DNA of 64,000 nt from Symbiodinium natans (taxonomy: Eukaryota; Sar; Dinophyceae; Suessiales; Symbiodiniaceae): the NCBI GenBank assembly GCA_905221605.1, contig CAJNDS010002078.1, positions 186,001 through 250,000 on the forward strand. Reading direction: 5' to 3'. Within the stretch, counting starts at the first letter, position 1. Every line of letters starts with the position of its first letter. This document shows positions 9,241 through 19,638 of the stretch, piece after piece. The notes under the pieces were generated by a model. The model ran no database searches. It was not told the origin of the DNA and saw nothing but the letters and a program-made list of their open reading frames with translations. The position numbers and the translations under genes were made by a program.

Positions 9241-11760
9241 AATCATACAACTAATTAAATAATTTAATTTTAAGCATTAATTAAATTCGAAGGTCATTAA
9301 TTCATTAAATCATGTAAACAAATAAATGGAACCGCGTGATTTAAATAATTTAATGGCCGGGCCATTTTAATTTATTTAAATCCGACGGGGCCATTAAATA
9401 ATTTAATGGCCCAGCCGGATTTAAGTATTTTAATGGCCGCGCCATTAATTTGTTTAAATTATTTAGATTATCTAAATTATTTAAATTAATTTAAATCCGC
9501 GGAAAACTTGTTCTCCAGTGTATTCCACTTTCCAGATTTCTCACTATGTAAATTGATTTAAATAATTTGAATAATTGAAATTATGTAAATACTTTAAATA
9601 ATTTAATGGCTGGGCCATTAATTTATTTAAATCCGACGGGACCATTAAATAAATTAGTGGCCCAGCCGGATTAATTTATCTAATGGCCGCTACATTAAAT
9701 TGTTTAAATCATTTAAACTATTTAAATTAATTTAAATCAGCGGAAAACCTGTTTTCCAGAGGATTCCATTTTCCAGATTTCCCTCTATTTCAATTATTTT
9801 AAATAATTTAGATAATTTAAATAATTTAAATAATTGAAACAAAATTTTTTTAAATCCGACGGGACCAATAAATAATTTAATGGCCCAGCCGGATTTAAAT
9901 AATTTAATGGCCGGGCCATTAATTTATTTAAATCCGACGGGGCCATTAAATAATTTAATGGCCCAGCCGGATTTAAATAATTTAATGGTCGCGCCGTTAA
10001 ATTATTTAAACTATTTAAATTATTTAAATTATTTAAATTAATTTAAATCGCCGGAAAACCTGTTCTCCAGAGGATCCCATTTTCCAGATTTCCCTCTATT
10101 TCAATTAATGTAAATAGTTTAAATAATTTAGATAATTTAATGGCCGGGCCATTAATTTATTTAAATCCGACGGGACCATTAAATAAATTAGTGGCCCAGC
10201 CGGATTTAAATAATTTAATGGCCGGGCAATTAATTTATTTAAATCCGACGGGGCCATTAAATAATTTAATGGCCCAGCCGGATTTAAATAATTTAATGGC
10301 CGCGCCATTAAATTATTTAAACTATTTAAATTATTTAAATTATTTAAATTATTTAAATTAATTTAAATCGCCGGAAAACCTGTTCTCCAGAGGATCCCAT
10401 TTTCCAGATTTCCCTCTATTTCAATTAATGTAAATAGTTTAAATAATTTAGATAATTTAATGGCCGGGCCATTAATTTATTTAAATCCGACGGGACCATT
10501 AAATAAATTAGTGGCCCAGCCGGATTTAAATAATTTAATGGCCGGGCAATTAATTTATTTAAATCCGACGGGGCCATTAAATAATTTAATGGCCCAGCCG
10601 GATTTAAATAATTTAATGGCCGCGCCATTAAATTATTTAAACTATTTAAATTATTTAAATTATTTAAATTATTTAAATTAATTTAAATCGCCGGAAAACC
10701 TGTTCTCCAGAGGATCCCATTTTCCAGATTTCCCTCTATTTCAATTAATTTAAAAAATTTAAATAATTTAAATAATTTAATGGCCGGGCCATAAATTTAT
10801 TTAAATCCGACGGGACCATTGAATAATTTAATGGCCCAGCCGGATTTAAATAATTTAATGGCCGCGCCATTAAATTACTTAAACTATTTAAATTATTTAA
10901 ATTATGTAAATTATTTAAATTATTTAAATTTATTTAAATCGCCGGAAAACCTGTTCTCCAGAGGATCCCATTTTCCAGATTTCCCTCTATTTCAATTATT
11001 TTAAATAATTTAGATAATTTAAATAATTTAAATAATTGAAACAAAATTTTTTTAAATCCGACGGGACCAATAAATAATTTAATGGCCCAGCCGGATTTAA
11101 ATAATTTAATGGCCGGGCCATTAATTTATTTAAATCCGACGGGGCCATTAAATAATTTAATGGCCCAGCCGGATTTAATTCATTTACTGGCCGCGCCATT
11201 AAATTGTTTAAATTATTTAAATTATTTCATTTATTTAATTTATGTAAATTATTTTAATTATTTACATTAATGTAAATCGCCGGAAAACCTGTTCTCCAGA
11301 GAATCCCATTCTCCAGATTTCCCTCTATTTCAATTAATTTAATAATCTAAATAATTTCATGGCAGGGCCATTAATTTATTTAAATCCGACGGGACCATTA
11401 AATAAATTAATGGCCCAGCCGTATTTAAATAATTTAATGGCCGCGCCAGTAATTTATTTGCATTATTTAAATTATTTAGATTATTCAAATTATTTAAATT
11501 ATTTAAATTATTTAGATAAATTCAAATCTGCCGCAAAACGTGTTTTCCAGAGGATCTCATTTTCGAGATTTCCCCCTTCAATTACCATTAAGGAGTTGAA
11601 TATTTCAAATATTTTAAATCATGTCAAGAATTTCAATAAGTAAATTGAATTAACGGCCGAGCCCATTTATTTTTTTTTAAATCGGACGGCCGTTGTGAAT
11701 AATTGGCCGTCCATTACATTATTATCTTTTTTAGCTATTTAATTTATTTACATTAATTTA
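9241..11760. repeat. AT-rich satellite array with conserved core, left flank of copia element
   Basis: Built from TTTAAATTATTTAAAT-type text, GC-rich palindromic islands (GGCCGGGCCATTAA, GGCCCAGCCGGAT, GGCCGCGCCATTAAA) and a core of about 60 bp. The core contains CCGGAAAACCTGTTCTCCAG and then CATTTTCCAGATTTCCCTCT. The core recurs eight times, near 9,500, 9,745, 10,055, 10,375, 10,695, 10,946, 11,284 and 11,532. Spacing is 240-340 bases, and divergence is greatest in the last unit. Base composition is sharply AT-rich against a GC-richer window. Long open frames reading LNYLNYL on both strands are artefacts of the 9-base TTTAAATTA text. A sister unit with inverted core lies at 19,639-19,858. 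Confidence 0.9.
10081..10720. repeat. Two identical 320-bp higher-order satellite units
   Basis: Bases 10,081-10,400 and 10,401-10,720 match base for base as far as I can read, and the core recurs again 320 bases later. The other units differ in length (about 241, 311, 251, 338 and 251 bases). This is recent amplification of one unit within an older, diverged array. Confidence 0.88.
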
Positions 11761-11764
11761 AGTA

Positions 11765-11993
11765 TGGAAGAAAACCTATTCTTGTTAAAGAACGGGCTTT
11801 CCTAAAGGGTTTCCTAAACCACCACTGCGGCTCACTTTTCGCTTCACCGCTCTGCTGTGGTCTCTGTCCTGTCTCTCCTTCTGAGACTGGGGAGTCTCCT
11901 TTGAGCCTGGGCCACAAAGTCGGTTCCTGGCTCAATCTGTTCATTCTCCTACACATACAACAGTGTGTTCCTACTAGGCTGGAATGTTTAACA
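11765..11993 (-). repeat. Candidate 3' LTR (about 229 bp)
   Basis: On the minus strand the sequence after the purine-rich tract begins TGTTAAACATTCC, a copia-like LTR start, and runs to the AT-rich junction near 11,765. It still carries the YAGGAA motif seen in the rest of the element. No matching 5' LTR exists in the window because the element is truncated at its other end, so both LTR ends are inferred, not shown by duplication. Confidence 0.5.
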
Positions 11994-12004
11994 CCCCGCC
12001 TTCG
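11994..12004 (-). promoter_or_regulatory. Candidate polypurine tract
   Basis: CGAAGGCGGGG on the minus strand, immediately upstream of TGTTAAACATTCC. Copia elements place a purine-rich plus-strand primer directly before a 3' LTR beginning TG. Confidence 0.45.
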
Positions 12005-12307
12005 AAGTTAGTGAAAGTCGTAGTCTGACGACTAAGCTGGCTTCGACTTTCTTTCCTGAACACACACACACACACAAGTGCTTGAAACTCTTTCCTCAAC
12101 GCAGGCTCTTTCAAGTCCACTGGCGAATCTCTCCAAGTTCGCTCACATTTCCTTCAAACGAAATGTCTACTATCCTGTACAAAACAAAACTCTGCTGTTC
12201 CTACTTACTTGGATCATCATCCTGAAACAAACTGCAAAAGAAAACTTTCCTAGAGCTAGTCAAGCTCTCAGTCCGTCCTAGCTCACTGTGCCAAGCTCAC
12301 TGCTCTT

Positions 12308-14059
12308 TCACGAAAAGCTTGTGATCTCGTAGTAGCCGTCGTCGACGTCCTTGCTGCTGCTGCTTCCTTTTCCTTCTTCTCCTTTCTCTTGGCCTTTGTC
12401 TTTTCCTTTTCCTTTTCCGTTCTCCTCCATGAACTTCTCGAACTTCTTGAGCTGCTCGTCGCAAACTTTCCTGCCGTTCTTGTCCTTGTGCTGCTTCACC
12501 CATTTTCCTTCACCGGGACTTTTTCCTTCTGAATCGAAGAAGTACCAGAACTGGCTGTCGTTGTTCCACTTCCACTGGTAGAACTTTTCCTGGTACTGGA
12601 AGACGGCGTAGCTGTTCCTTGTATTGTCTTTTCCTGAGCCTTTCACGTAGCTCCTTGGCGAGTACGGTCCTTTTTCCTTCACCTCTGGGTCTTCCTTCTC
12701 CTTCTTTTCCTTTGGCTCCTTCTTCTCTGGCTCCTCCTTTTCCTTTGCTGGGCTGCGGCTTTCCTCTTCTGTTGTTGATCCTGCATCGCTTCCTCTTTGG
12801 CTGAGTGCCTTCTCGAGCCTTTCAATCCTGTCCTTGTCCTTTTATCTTTCCTGCGTAAGCAAGAGGACTCCTTCTCTGCTGCTGCTGCTTGGGCTGCTGC
12901 ATTCTTCCTGTGCCTTTCCTCTTCTTCCTTCGCCTTGACTGCTGCTGCCTTTGCCTCCTTGGATTCCTTTGCTGCCTGTTCTTCCTTTGCTTGCTTGGCT
13001 CTCGCGCTTCCTTGTCTGCCTGTGCTCTTGCTGCTGCTGCCTTCGCTTCTTCCTCCTTGGCTTGCCTTTCCTGCTCAAGTCTCCTATCGTTCTCCTCTGC
13101 TGCTGCTTCTAAGGTCTTCCTCAACTTTGCCTTCACCTCCTCTTCTTGTTCCTTTGACAGCGGCTGCTGTCCTCCTGATCCCTTCTTCCTCTCCTGCGTG
13201 GCCTTTCTTCTTCTTGTTCTTTCCTCTTGTTCTTTCCTTTTCCTTTCTCGTGTTTGTAGGCGTAGTCGTAGTCGCACCAAATCTTTTCCTGCGTCACGTA
13301 GTGCTGGCGGTGAATCGAGCCATTCTCGGTGTAGAACTTCCACTCGGACGAAAAATCGCGTGGGTACTCGAAGTCGCTTTCCTTGTCTTCTGACTCTTCT
13401 GCTTTCCTTTGGATCTCCTCGTTGATTCGGCGGATTTTGTCGGTGATGCTCTCAGCTTCCTCTTCCTTGTCCTTTCCTCCTTTCGAACTTGTAGTTGAGG
13501 TAGTCCACGATGTAGCTTCATCCTTTCCTTCCTGCTTTTCCTTTGAACTGGTAGATGAGGTAGTCCACGATGTAGCTTCTCCTTCCTTTCCTTCTTTCGA
13601 ACTTGTAGTCGGCGTAGTCCACGATGTAGTTTCCTGAAGATGTCCTTCACGACGAAGTTCTGCTTCCAATTCTCTGTCCTTTCTTTCGTCGTTCTCCTCA
13701 TTGTCTTCTTCCTCTTCTTCTTCTTCCTGGGTGTACCACTTCACGAAGTCTTCAAGGCTTTCGATTCTTTCCTTTAAATCTTTGACGATCTCCTTCACCT
13801 CGTCTTTGGCTTCTGCTTCATTTTGCTTGATCTCCTTCACGATGTTCTTGATCTCTTCTGTTTCCTTCTTGTAGTCGGCCAAGATCTTTTGGGCTGCTTG
13901 ACTTTCCTCTGCCAAACGACTCATGTTCATGCTGCTTTCCTGCAAAGAGATGGAGACACTTTCCATGGACTCGCTGCGTTCCTGGCGCGTCGTTTCCAGG
14001 ATTTCGCGTAGTTCCTGTACCAACTGGTTGAAGCTGACTTCTTCTCCAGTGCCACTCAT
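12308..14059 (-). pseudogene. Extra post-pol open region of the copia element, coiled-coil and Trp-rich
   Basis: It begins at ATG 14,059 (MSGTGEEVSFNQLVQELREI). It continues as a long coiled coil of about 150 residues, an acidic tract, and three near-copies of a TSWTT(S/P)TTSSKE module. A block with EWKFYTENGS and IWCDYDYAYK follows, then a Lys/Arg/Glu-rich part. Frames shift near 13,220 and again near 12,950. A final stretch (12,308-12,682) has QEKFYQWKWNND and FWYFFDSEGK, related in style to the upstream aromatic block. It lies where env-like or accessory ORFs sit in some plant copia elements, but no signal peptide or membrane segment is seen. It could be a displaced gag-like capsid ORF. 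Function is unknown. Confidence 0.6.
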
Positions 14060-14279
14060 GGCTACAGGTTTCCTAGCTCTTCTACTGGGCTCTCTACAGT
14101 GTTCCTGCTCTACTTCTACAGCTTGACTGCTGCGCTCGGAATGCGGCGAATTTCCTACTCCTACTCTCTCTTCACAGACGGTTCCTACTTCACATGTTTC
14201 CTGCGTGAAGACTGTTCCTACAACAAGACATGACTGTTCCTAACGCAAATTCACTCGTGTCAGAAATGCACATGACGTC
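14060..14279 (-). other. Motif-dense spacer between RNase H and the extra ORF
   Basis: No open frame of note. The minus strand carries (C/T)AGGAA(A/C) roughly every 20-30 bases (for example near 14,070, 14,100, 14,150, 14,180, 14,200, 14,215 and 14,240), showing that the motif is not tied to coding. Confidence 0.7.
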
Positions 14280-15230
14280 CTACTCACATGCTCTCATGAC
14301 TGACATGTCTGTTCCTGAAACTTTTCCTGAACCCTCAAAAACAAAACCTTCTGAAATTCCTGCAATGGTTGAAAACATCAAAGCTGCAAACGCGAATGTT
14401 CCTTTGCTCTTAATCAACCTCACAGTAGCCTTAGCTTGTTCCTGGGTTCGGTGGTCTTTGAGCTCTTGTTTTCCTACGGGTTCGTTGTCTTCAGTTTGGA
14501 ATCCTAGCCAATGCAAAAGAAGTTTGATACGCTTTCCTGACAAGGGCTTAGTTCCTATATCGGCGGTGTTGTCCTTGGTCCCTACTGGGTGCACGCTAAC
14601 GGTTCCTTGTTTGTGGAGGTCTTGAAGAAACAAGGTCCTGATCTGCAAATGTTTGACTCTTCCTACTCCCTGCCGAGTGATGATACCTCGGGCTGCCGAA
14701 GAATCAAGATGCAAATGCACTATACAACGTTTTCCTGTCAAGAACTGAACTGCTTCCTTCAACAGAATTGAATCTGATGCTGCCGATGCTGCGGCGTAGT
14801 ACTCTGCTTCACCAGAGCTGAGCGAGACTGTTTTCTGGCTTCGAGAGAAACTATAGATCACCTGTCCATCCAGAAATACGTTTCCTGAGCTGGTTGATCT
14901 ACGGATGATCTACGAGTATCTTTCTTTCCTGCCCAATCACTGTCGCTGAATACCTCTAGAAGATGATACTCTTTGGGCTCTACTCCAGTGAAATCATAGC
15001 TACCGTTCCTGATACTCTCATGAAGATTGCTGAGGCCTCTGGGGGTCTTCCTGTACACAAGATGATAGCCTTCTGTCTTAGACATGTACTGCGCAAGATG
15101 AATCAAGTGTTTCCATGACCCACGTAGGTTCCGACATCTTTGACGCTAGTCCACGAACTGCGAACTGCAAATCCGGTCTATCCTGGCCTACATACAGTCA
15201 GATTCCTACACACTTCGGAATGATGCTGCT
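14280..15230 (-). pseudogene. Copia RNase H domain, broken
   Basis: Reading on the minus strand: LYVGQDRPDLQFAVRGLASK, then HLAQYMSKTEGYHLVYRKT, the RNase H start FSDSDWAGKKDTRR, the SLSSGEAEYYAA motif, HLDSSAARGI, VGRVKHLQIRT and ADIGTKPLSGKR. These are the usual copia RNase H landmarks with acidic residues present. Breaks: an in-frame TGA at 15,198-15,200, a small frameshift near 15,115, and an 11-base tandem duplication at 14,896-14,917 (GATCTACG repeated) that shifts the frame between TRRSS and VFLDGQ. The frame ends at 14,280. Confidence 0.88.
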
Positions 15231-15272
15231 TGTTCCTGGTCAAGACTGTTGGTGTGATCGGCTTCCTGGCTT

Positions 15273-16145
15273 TCATGGGTGCAAGGAGTTGGCTTTGGCT
15301 GTGCTCTTGAGCTTGAGTTCTTCCTTGAGCTTGATGAGATACTTCGGGTCACTCTTGATGTGCAACTCATGATTGTGGTACGTAAATTTCCTCTTGAGGA
15401 ATCTAGTGGTCTGAAGCGACTCTCCTACTGCAAGTTCTTGCTCAGTGAGAAAAGGGCCTTCGATCTTGAGTTCATAGGTTTTGCCTAACATGCTCAGAAC
15501 TGGCGCAAGGCTCCTATTCTTTCCTGCTGCTTGAATGTAGTCTACGTGTACAAGAATACTCTTCGTCTTGTCACGAAACAAAGTTGGACATGCAACACAC
15601 CTGTCAAAGTCCTGTTCCTGCAAAGTGCTTGCAAAGTGGTCACTCCACAACAATGCTGCGTCTCTCTGTCCTGGAAGTACACGCAAGAGTAACAAACCTT
15701 CTTTCCTGCAGTTGGGATCTTCTTCTCCGAAAAGCTCTACATATTCCTTTGGGAATTCACACGCTGTCCTGTTCCTTTGGGGTACCTGAAGGAATGCGTC
15801 CTTCACATCTACAGAACACAACGCGTATTCCTGCTGCAATCCCAGTACCGGGATCAGTCTCACCAGCGAGGCGCTCGTCGCCGGACTGAACGTGTCTGTG
15901 CGGTGTTCCTGTGTTTTGAACTCCCGCGCAACCAATCGAGCTCTACGAATCCATCGGTTTCCTCTAAATCTCCAGTCAAACACAAACTTCGTGGTAAGCC
16001 ACTTGGTTCCTACTTCTCTCTCTTCGTTTCCTTCACAGTTCTCTCCTCTCTCTTCTTCTCTCTCAAGTTCCTGCAAAGGGACTCGGTCTACTGCTTTCAT
16101 GTCCTTAAGACGATCGATCTCGGTGACCATCGCTTCTCGATCCAA
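15273..16145 (-). pseudogene. Copia reverse transcriptase domain, active site altered
   Basis: A 290-codon open stretch with KWLTTKFVFDWRFRGNRW, RRARLVAREFKT, CSVDVKDAFLQVPQ (first catalytic Asp), LLLRVLPGQRDAALLW and LKRKFTYHNH, the order expected for copia RT. The YVDD-type box reads HVDYIQ: the second catalytic Asp is Tyr (codon at 15,537-15,539). This should abolish polymerisation. The upstream limit is a frame break near 16,145 and the downstream limit a stop at 15,273. Confidence 0.9.
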
Positions 16146-17217
16146 GACTCTGAGTTCCTCCTCTGAAAGTTCTGGAGGTCCTGCATCTTCACTTGTGAAA
16201 ATGTCCTGCTCTTCATCTGAGTCACCAATCTCAAAATAGGTGTCTTCCCAGAAAATGTCGTCAGTTCCTGCTTCAGGAAGTTCCTCGTCATTGTGCTGAA
16301 AAACTCTTCCTACGTTGAAAGGTGGATACTTCTTACTTCTTAGTTGGGGAATCCAGCTTCGGGATCTTGGAACCTGTTCCTACATCTTCAAACTGTGCTT
16401 TCCTAAGCTGTGGAGGTCCTCGTGCTGTGAGGAGTTCACTCAACATTGCACTGTCTGGCAAAAGTTCCTCAGACCCACCACCATCAGAAACATCCATACC
16501 TGGCTCTTTTTCCTGAGGACTGCTTGAAGACGAAGGATCACTAGACAACACATCTGACGCTGCTTCAGGTTCAGCTTCTTCAAGATCTTGTTCGGCTTTT
16601 CTCTTTTGGGCTGCTTGGTGCTGTTTGGCTTTACCTGCTAAATATGTCGTCCTTGGGATCACTGGTCCTGGCTTCTCACCAGAATCCCCGCCTTGGATGA
16701 CAACTGCCTCAGATGGACTCTGAGGTCCTGAAGGTTTGTCCTGCATTGCTTGGTCCTGTTCACCGGGCTCACCCATGATCTGTGCCATTACTGGTTTTGG
16801 TCCTGGAAGGCTTTTCTTGGGAACTACTCTGGTTGCTAGAGTGGTGTGCTTCACTTCCCATGAATGGATTCCTACACTGCTGATTGCCTTAGCGTCGAAA
16901 TGTTCAGGGCAACGCTTTGCACTTCTGCTAGTTTTGATACCATCCATGTGCCAAGTGATGTACAAGTCGTTGTCAGACTTTCCTAAGAACACTCCTCTCA
17001 ACCACAAAGGATCACCTTTCCTGCTACTCTTCACGCCTGTCCTGTTAGCCAACACCATCAAACTCTCTCCAAACTCTGCCAAAGTTCCTTGAAACGGGCG
17101 ACCTGAAATCCACTCGTAAGGGGTCATCCCTGTTCCTGAGTGCCGATGGTACCTATTGATTACGTCGAAATGCCCAACTGAAGATCGGATGCGTGTGTGC
17201 AACAAGGATTCCTGCAT
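16097..17217 (-). pseudogene. Copia integrase C-terminal region and linker
   Basis: The minus-strand frame 16,333-17,217 begins with the integrase end (INRYHRHSGTGMTPYEWISG) and the conserved LWLRGVFLGKSDNDLYITW block. A Pro/Glu/Ser-rich linker leads towards the RT. Frames then change near 16,300 and 16,100. The linker contains many AGGAC/AGGAA words in different phases. Non-catalytic; it joins integrase to RT in the polyprotein. Confidence 0.82.
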
Positions 17218-18670
17218 GCTCTTCCATGCCTTTGATCAAAGTCAGAGCTTGCCTACGGACGGTTTGGATAGCTCGTTCAGCCATGCCGTTGGTTTCCTTT
17301 TGTCCTGAAACTGCATCTTGCAAGACTGTTCCTAGTCCTAACGATGATCGCTGCTTCTGAATGACCTGCTTGAGCTTCTTCATGGTTCCTTCGTTGTCGG
17401 CTTTCAGGTTGATGGCTCCATACTGCAGTTGAGTGCTCATGTACGTAACTCCTTCAGCTAGATGATCAATCAGGCCTTTGCCTTTAGATGCTGCAACATT
17501 CCTACTCCAAGAGTCAATGCACACAAGACATACTGCAGACGCTGCTTCATCGTAGCTAGTACCTGTGAAGCAAAAATCCATACAGAGCGTAGGTCTCGAT
17601 GATCTTTCCTTGTCAGGGTTCCCTCTAGGATGAGGCGACTCCTTTCCTTTACACGCAACACACACCGGACACCATGGCGCATACGGCAAATGTGTCAGGT
17701 TGTGAACTGCTACCTCTTCAGGCGGCGGCATCTTTTGGTCCTTGAGTGGTTCGGCAATCGCATATTCCTGATACCTTTTCTGATGGTAGCACAGCTCATG
17801 GTTCCTTTCGGCTTCCATGACGGTCCTACTGAGCCTTCTAAGAATGCCCTGCTTTGAACCAAACTTAGATACACCAAACTCGGTGCAAAGTCCTTTCAGG
17901 GTCTTCAGGCTGCTTTGCTGGTTGTACTCATACCCATTGTGGTTGAAAACAAGTTCTCCTGCAAGTTCGTACCTGTGTTCGGGTGCTTCAGGTTCTGATT
18001 CCTGAAGAGCCTCATTTTCCTCTTCGACCTGTTCAGGGATCGTGTCGAGTTGCTTTTGTTTCTTCTTCTGCTTCTTGGCTTTGGGCTCTACTGGGTAGAT
18101 CAGCTGGAATCTGCTTTGTCCTGTCCAGGACAATCCATTGAATGCCTCAGGGAACTGATCATGCTCATCTTCGGTCCAAGATTTGTGTTTCTCAAAGAAC
18201 TCACGCTTGATTCGCTTGATGGGTTCCTCTCCATAGGTTTTCCTATCAGGCTTCAGGTTTGAGATCTCTACCGGGATATCTTTGGAATCTAGAGGATTGA
18301 ACAACGCTTTCCTGGGCGAATGGTGGTACCTAATCACCTCAGTGCCATCATCACTGATCGACCAAACATCCTTAGTGTACTCTTCGAACATGCACCTGTC
18401 TTGGGCTTCTTTAGGCGTTCCTAAAAGGTTCAAGGGAAACTCTTGGTTTGAAGCTAACGTCAACACCTTGTACTTCCTAGTTCCATCGAAGATCGCACCT
18501 GTGGGATTCTCTAGGTCACTATGGTACAGTAGATGCCATTCCTTGTCATCATTGATGAGGACTGCTCTGTAGGGGTACTTTCCTGGCTGAAACTTGAGGT
18601 CAAAGTCCACATGCTGCGAAGTTCCTAGGCTGTAGTGAACTTGGTAAGGGTCTCTCTCCAGAATGACCAT
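17153..18670 (-). pseudogene. Copia integrase with zinc-binding and DDE core, plus long N-terminal extension
   Basis: A 505-codon open stretch. The first half is a hydrophilic extension ending in LKGLCTEFGVSKFGSKQGIL and RRLSR, resembling a SAP-type nucleic-acid-binding helix pair. The zinc module follows (HNLTH ... CPVCVACKGK, about 17,650-17,715). The core carries Asp in LCMDFCF (about 17,577), Asp in KADNEG (about 17,395) and Glu in NGMAERAIQ (about 17,275), so the DDE triad is present. Frame continuity is lost at 17,153-17,217 and 18,625-18,670, where adjacent pieces overlap in other frames. Dinoflagellate copia elements often have such extended integrase N-termini. Confidence 0.88.
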
Positions 18671-19638
18671 CCTATTCGCTGTTCCTCTACGACAGACTTG
18701 AGGTTTTCACACAAGTGTAAGGGTATCGGCTTTCCTGTGGATGCTGTGTTCACTGCTCTCACGAATGCTGTAGCAGTAAGTGAGTTGTTGTTGTAGTTGA
18801 CTGCAATCTTGGTTGTTCCTTCTGTAAGGACGGTACCTGTCGCTGTGCCGTTCCTAAACTCCCAACCTTTCTTCATCAACTTTCCTACAGCAAGTAACGG
18901 GTGAATCACTGATGAAATCAAGAACACTTCCTCAGTCACGGTAACTCCTGAAATGTCCTGAACTCAACCTCAATGATCCTTTGGTCCGACACCTTGATCA
19001 ACTTACCTTGAGCATCCCTCAGAACAACTTGTGCTTTCTCTGGCGCTTTCCTACCAAATCTTTTCATCCACATAGGTGCCAACGAAATGTCGGCTCCAGA
19101 ATCCAGTACCACTTCGATCTCTCGGGACTGGTCCTGTCGGGCTGTCCTGACAAACAGCTGTTCCTGTTCGTCACCGTACCAATGGTACAGCGTGTCGTCA
19201 AGTTCTTCACATTCCTGGGACTCATCTTCATCTCCTATCCAGAACTCTTCTGTCTCTTTTCTCTCTTCCTGACTCTCTTCACACGTAACTCTCAAGATCC
19301 TTCCGAAGTAGTCAATCTCAATTTCCTCTGAATCCTCGCTTAACGCAAACTCTTCCGGGAAACTTGTTGGGGGATCTCCAATGTGATGCATCGAAACCAT
19401 CCTAACTACAGGCTTGTTTGAGTTGGAGGTTCCTTGGCTACTTTGGCTTCTTTGAGACTGCTGGTACCTCGAGGCTGACGAAGGGGCTTGAGTTGAGGTT
19501 CCTGTTGTACTCTGTTGTCCCATGTCCATCTGCTTCTTCCTACACTGTGCTTCAAAGTGTCCATACCTATGACAGTAGTGGCAAACCTTTGCCTTTGTAA
19601 CTGCCGAAGCCTCGGTAGAGTACCATAGCCTTTTCCTC
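18625..19638 (-). pseudogene. Copia gag zinc knuckle and aspartic protease, 5' truncated
   Basis: The frame is open from the satellite junction. It encodes the CCHC knuckle CHYCHRYGHFEAQC (about 19,542-19,584), a Ser/Gln-rich linker, an acidic stretch, and the protease box VVLDSGADISLAP (about 19,085-19,120) with the catalytic DSG. The frame breaks near 18,960, where a single missing base would explain the shift. It continues as TEEVFLISSVIHPLLAVGKL, typical of the copia protease C-terminal half. Gag upstream of the knuckle is absent. Confidence 0.88.

Larger units (their letters stand above)
11765..19638 (-). mobile_element. Decayed Ty1/copia LTR retrotransposon
   Basis: Minus-strand order is CCHC knuckle, aspartic protease, integrase, reverse transcriptase, RNase H. 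Integrase before RT is diagnostic of copia. An extra open region, a polypurine tract and a candidate 3' LTR follow. The 5' end, with most of gag and the 5' LTR, is missing: the frame is cut at about 19,638 by AT-rich satellite. Coding is split by frameshifts near 18,960, 16,300 and 16,100, several between 15,270 and 14,860, a stop at 15,198-15,200, and others. The RT active site is altered. The whole element is packed with TTCCT/GTCCT on the plus strand (AGGAA/AGGAC in element sense), unlike both flanks. It is inactive as it stands, though transcripts could exist. Confidence 0.92.

Noticed and set aside
10105-11643. Long open frames reading LNYLNYL / GPLIYLNPTGPLN on both strands
   Set aside because: They are read-through of the 9-base TTTAAATTA satellite text, open on both strands at the same place and without flanking exon signals.
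12351-13425. Plus-strand frames rich in Leu/Phe/Ser opposite the copia extra ORF
   Set aside because: Antisense shadow of the Lys/Glu-rich minus-strand coding region.
13133-14059. The copia extra ORF as an envelope-like gene
   Set aside because: No signal peptide, membrane segment or glycosylation-rich ectodomain; it is highly charged coiled coil instead.
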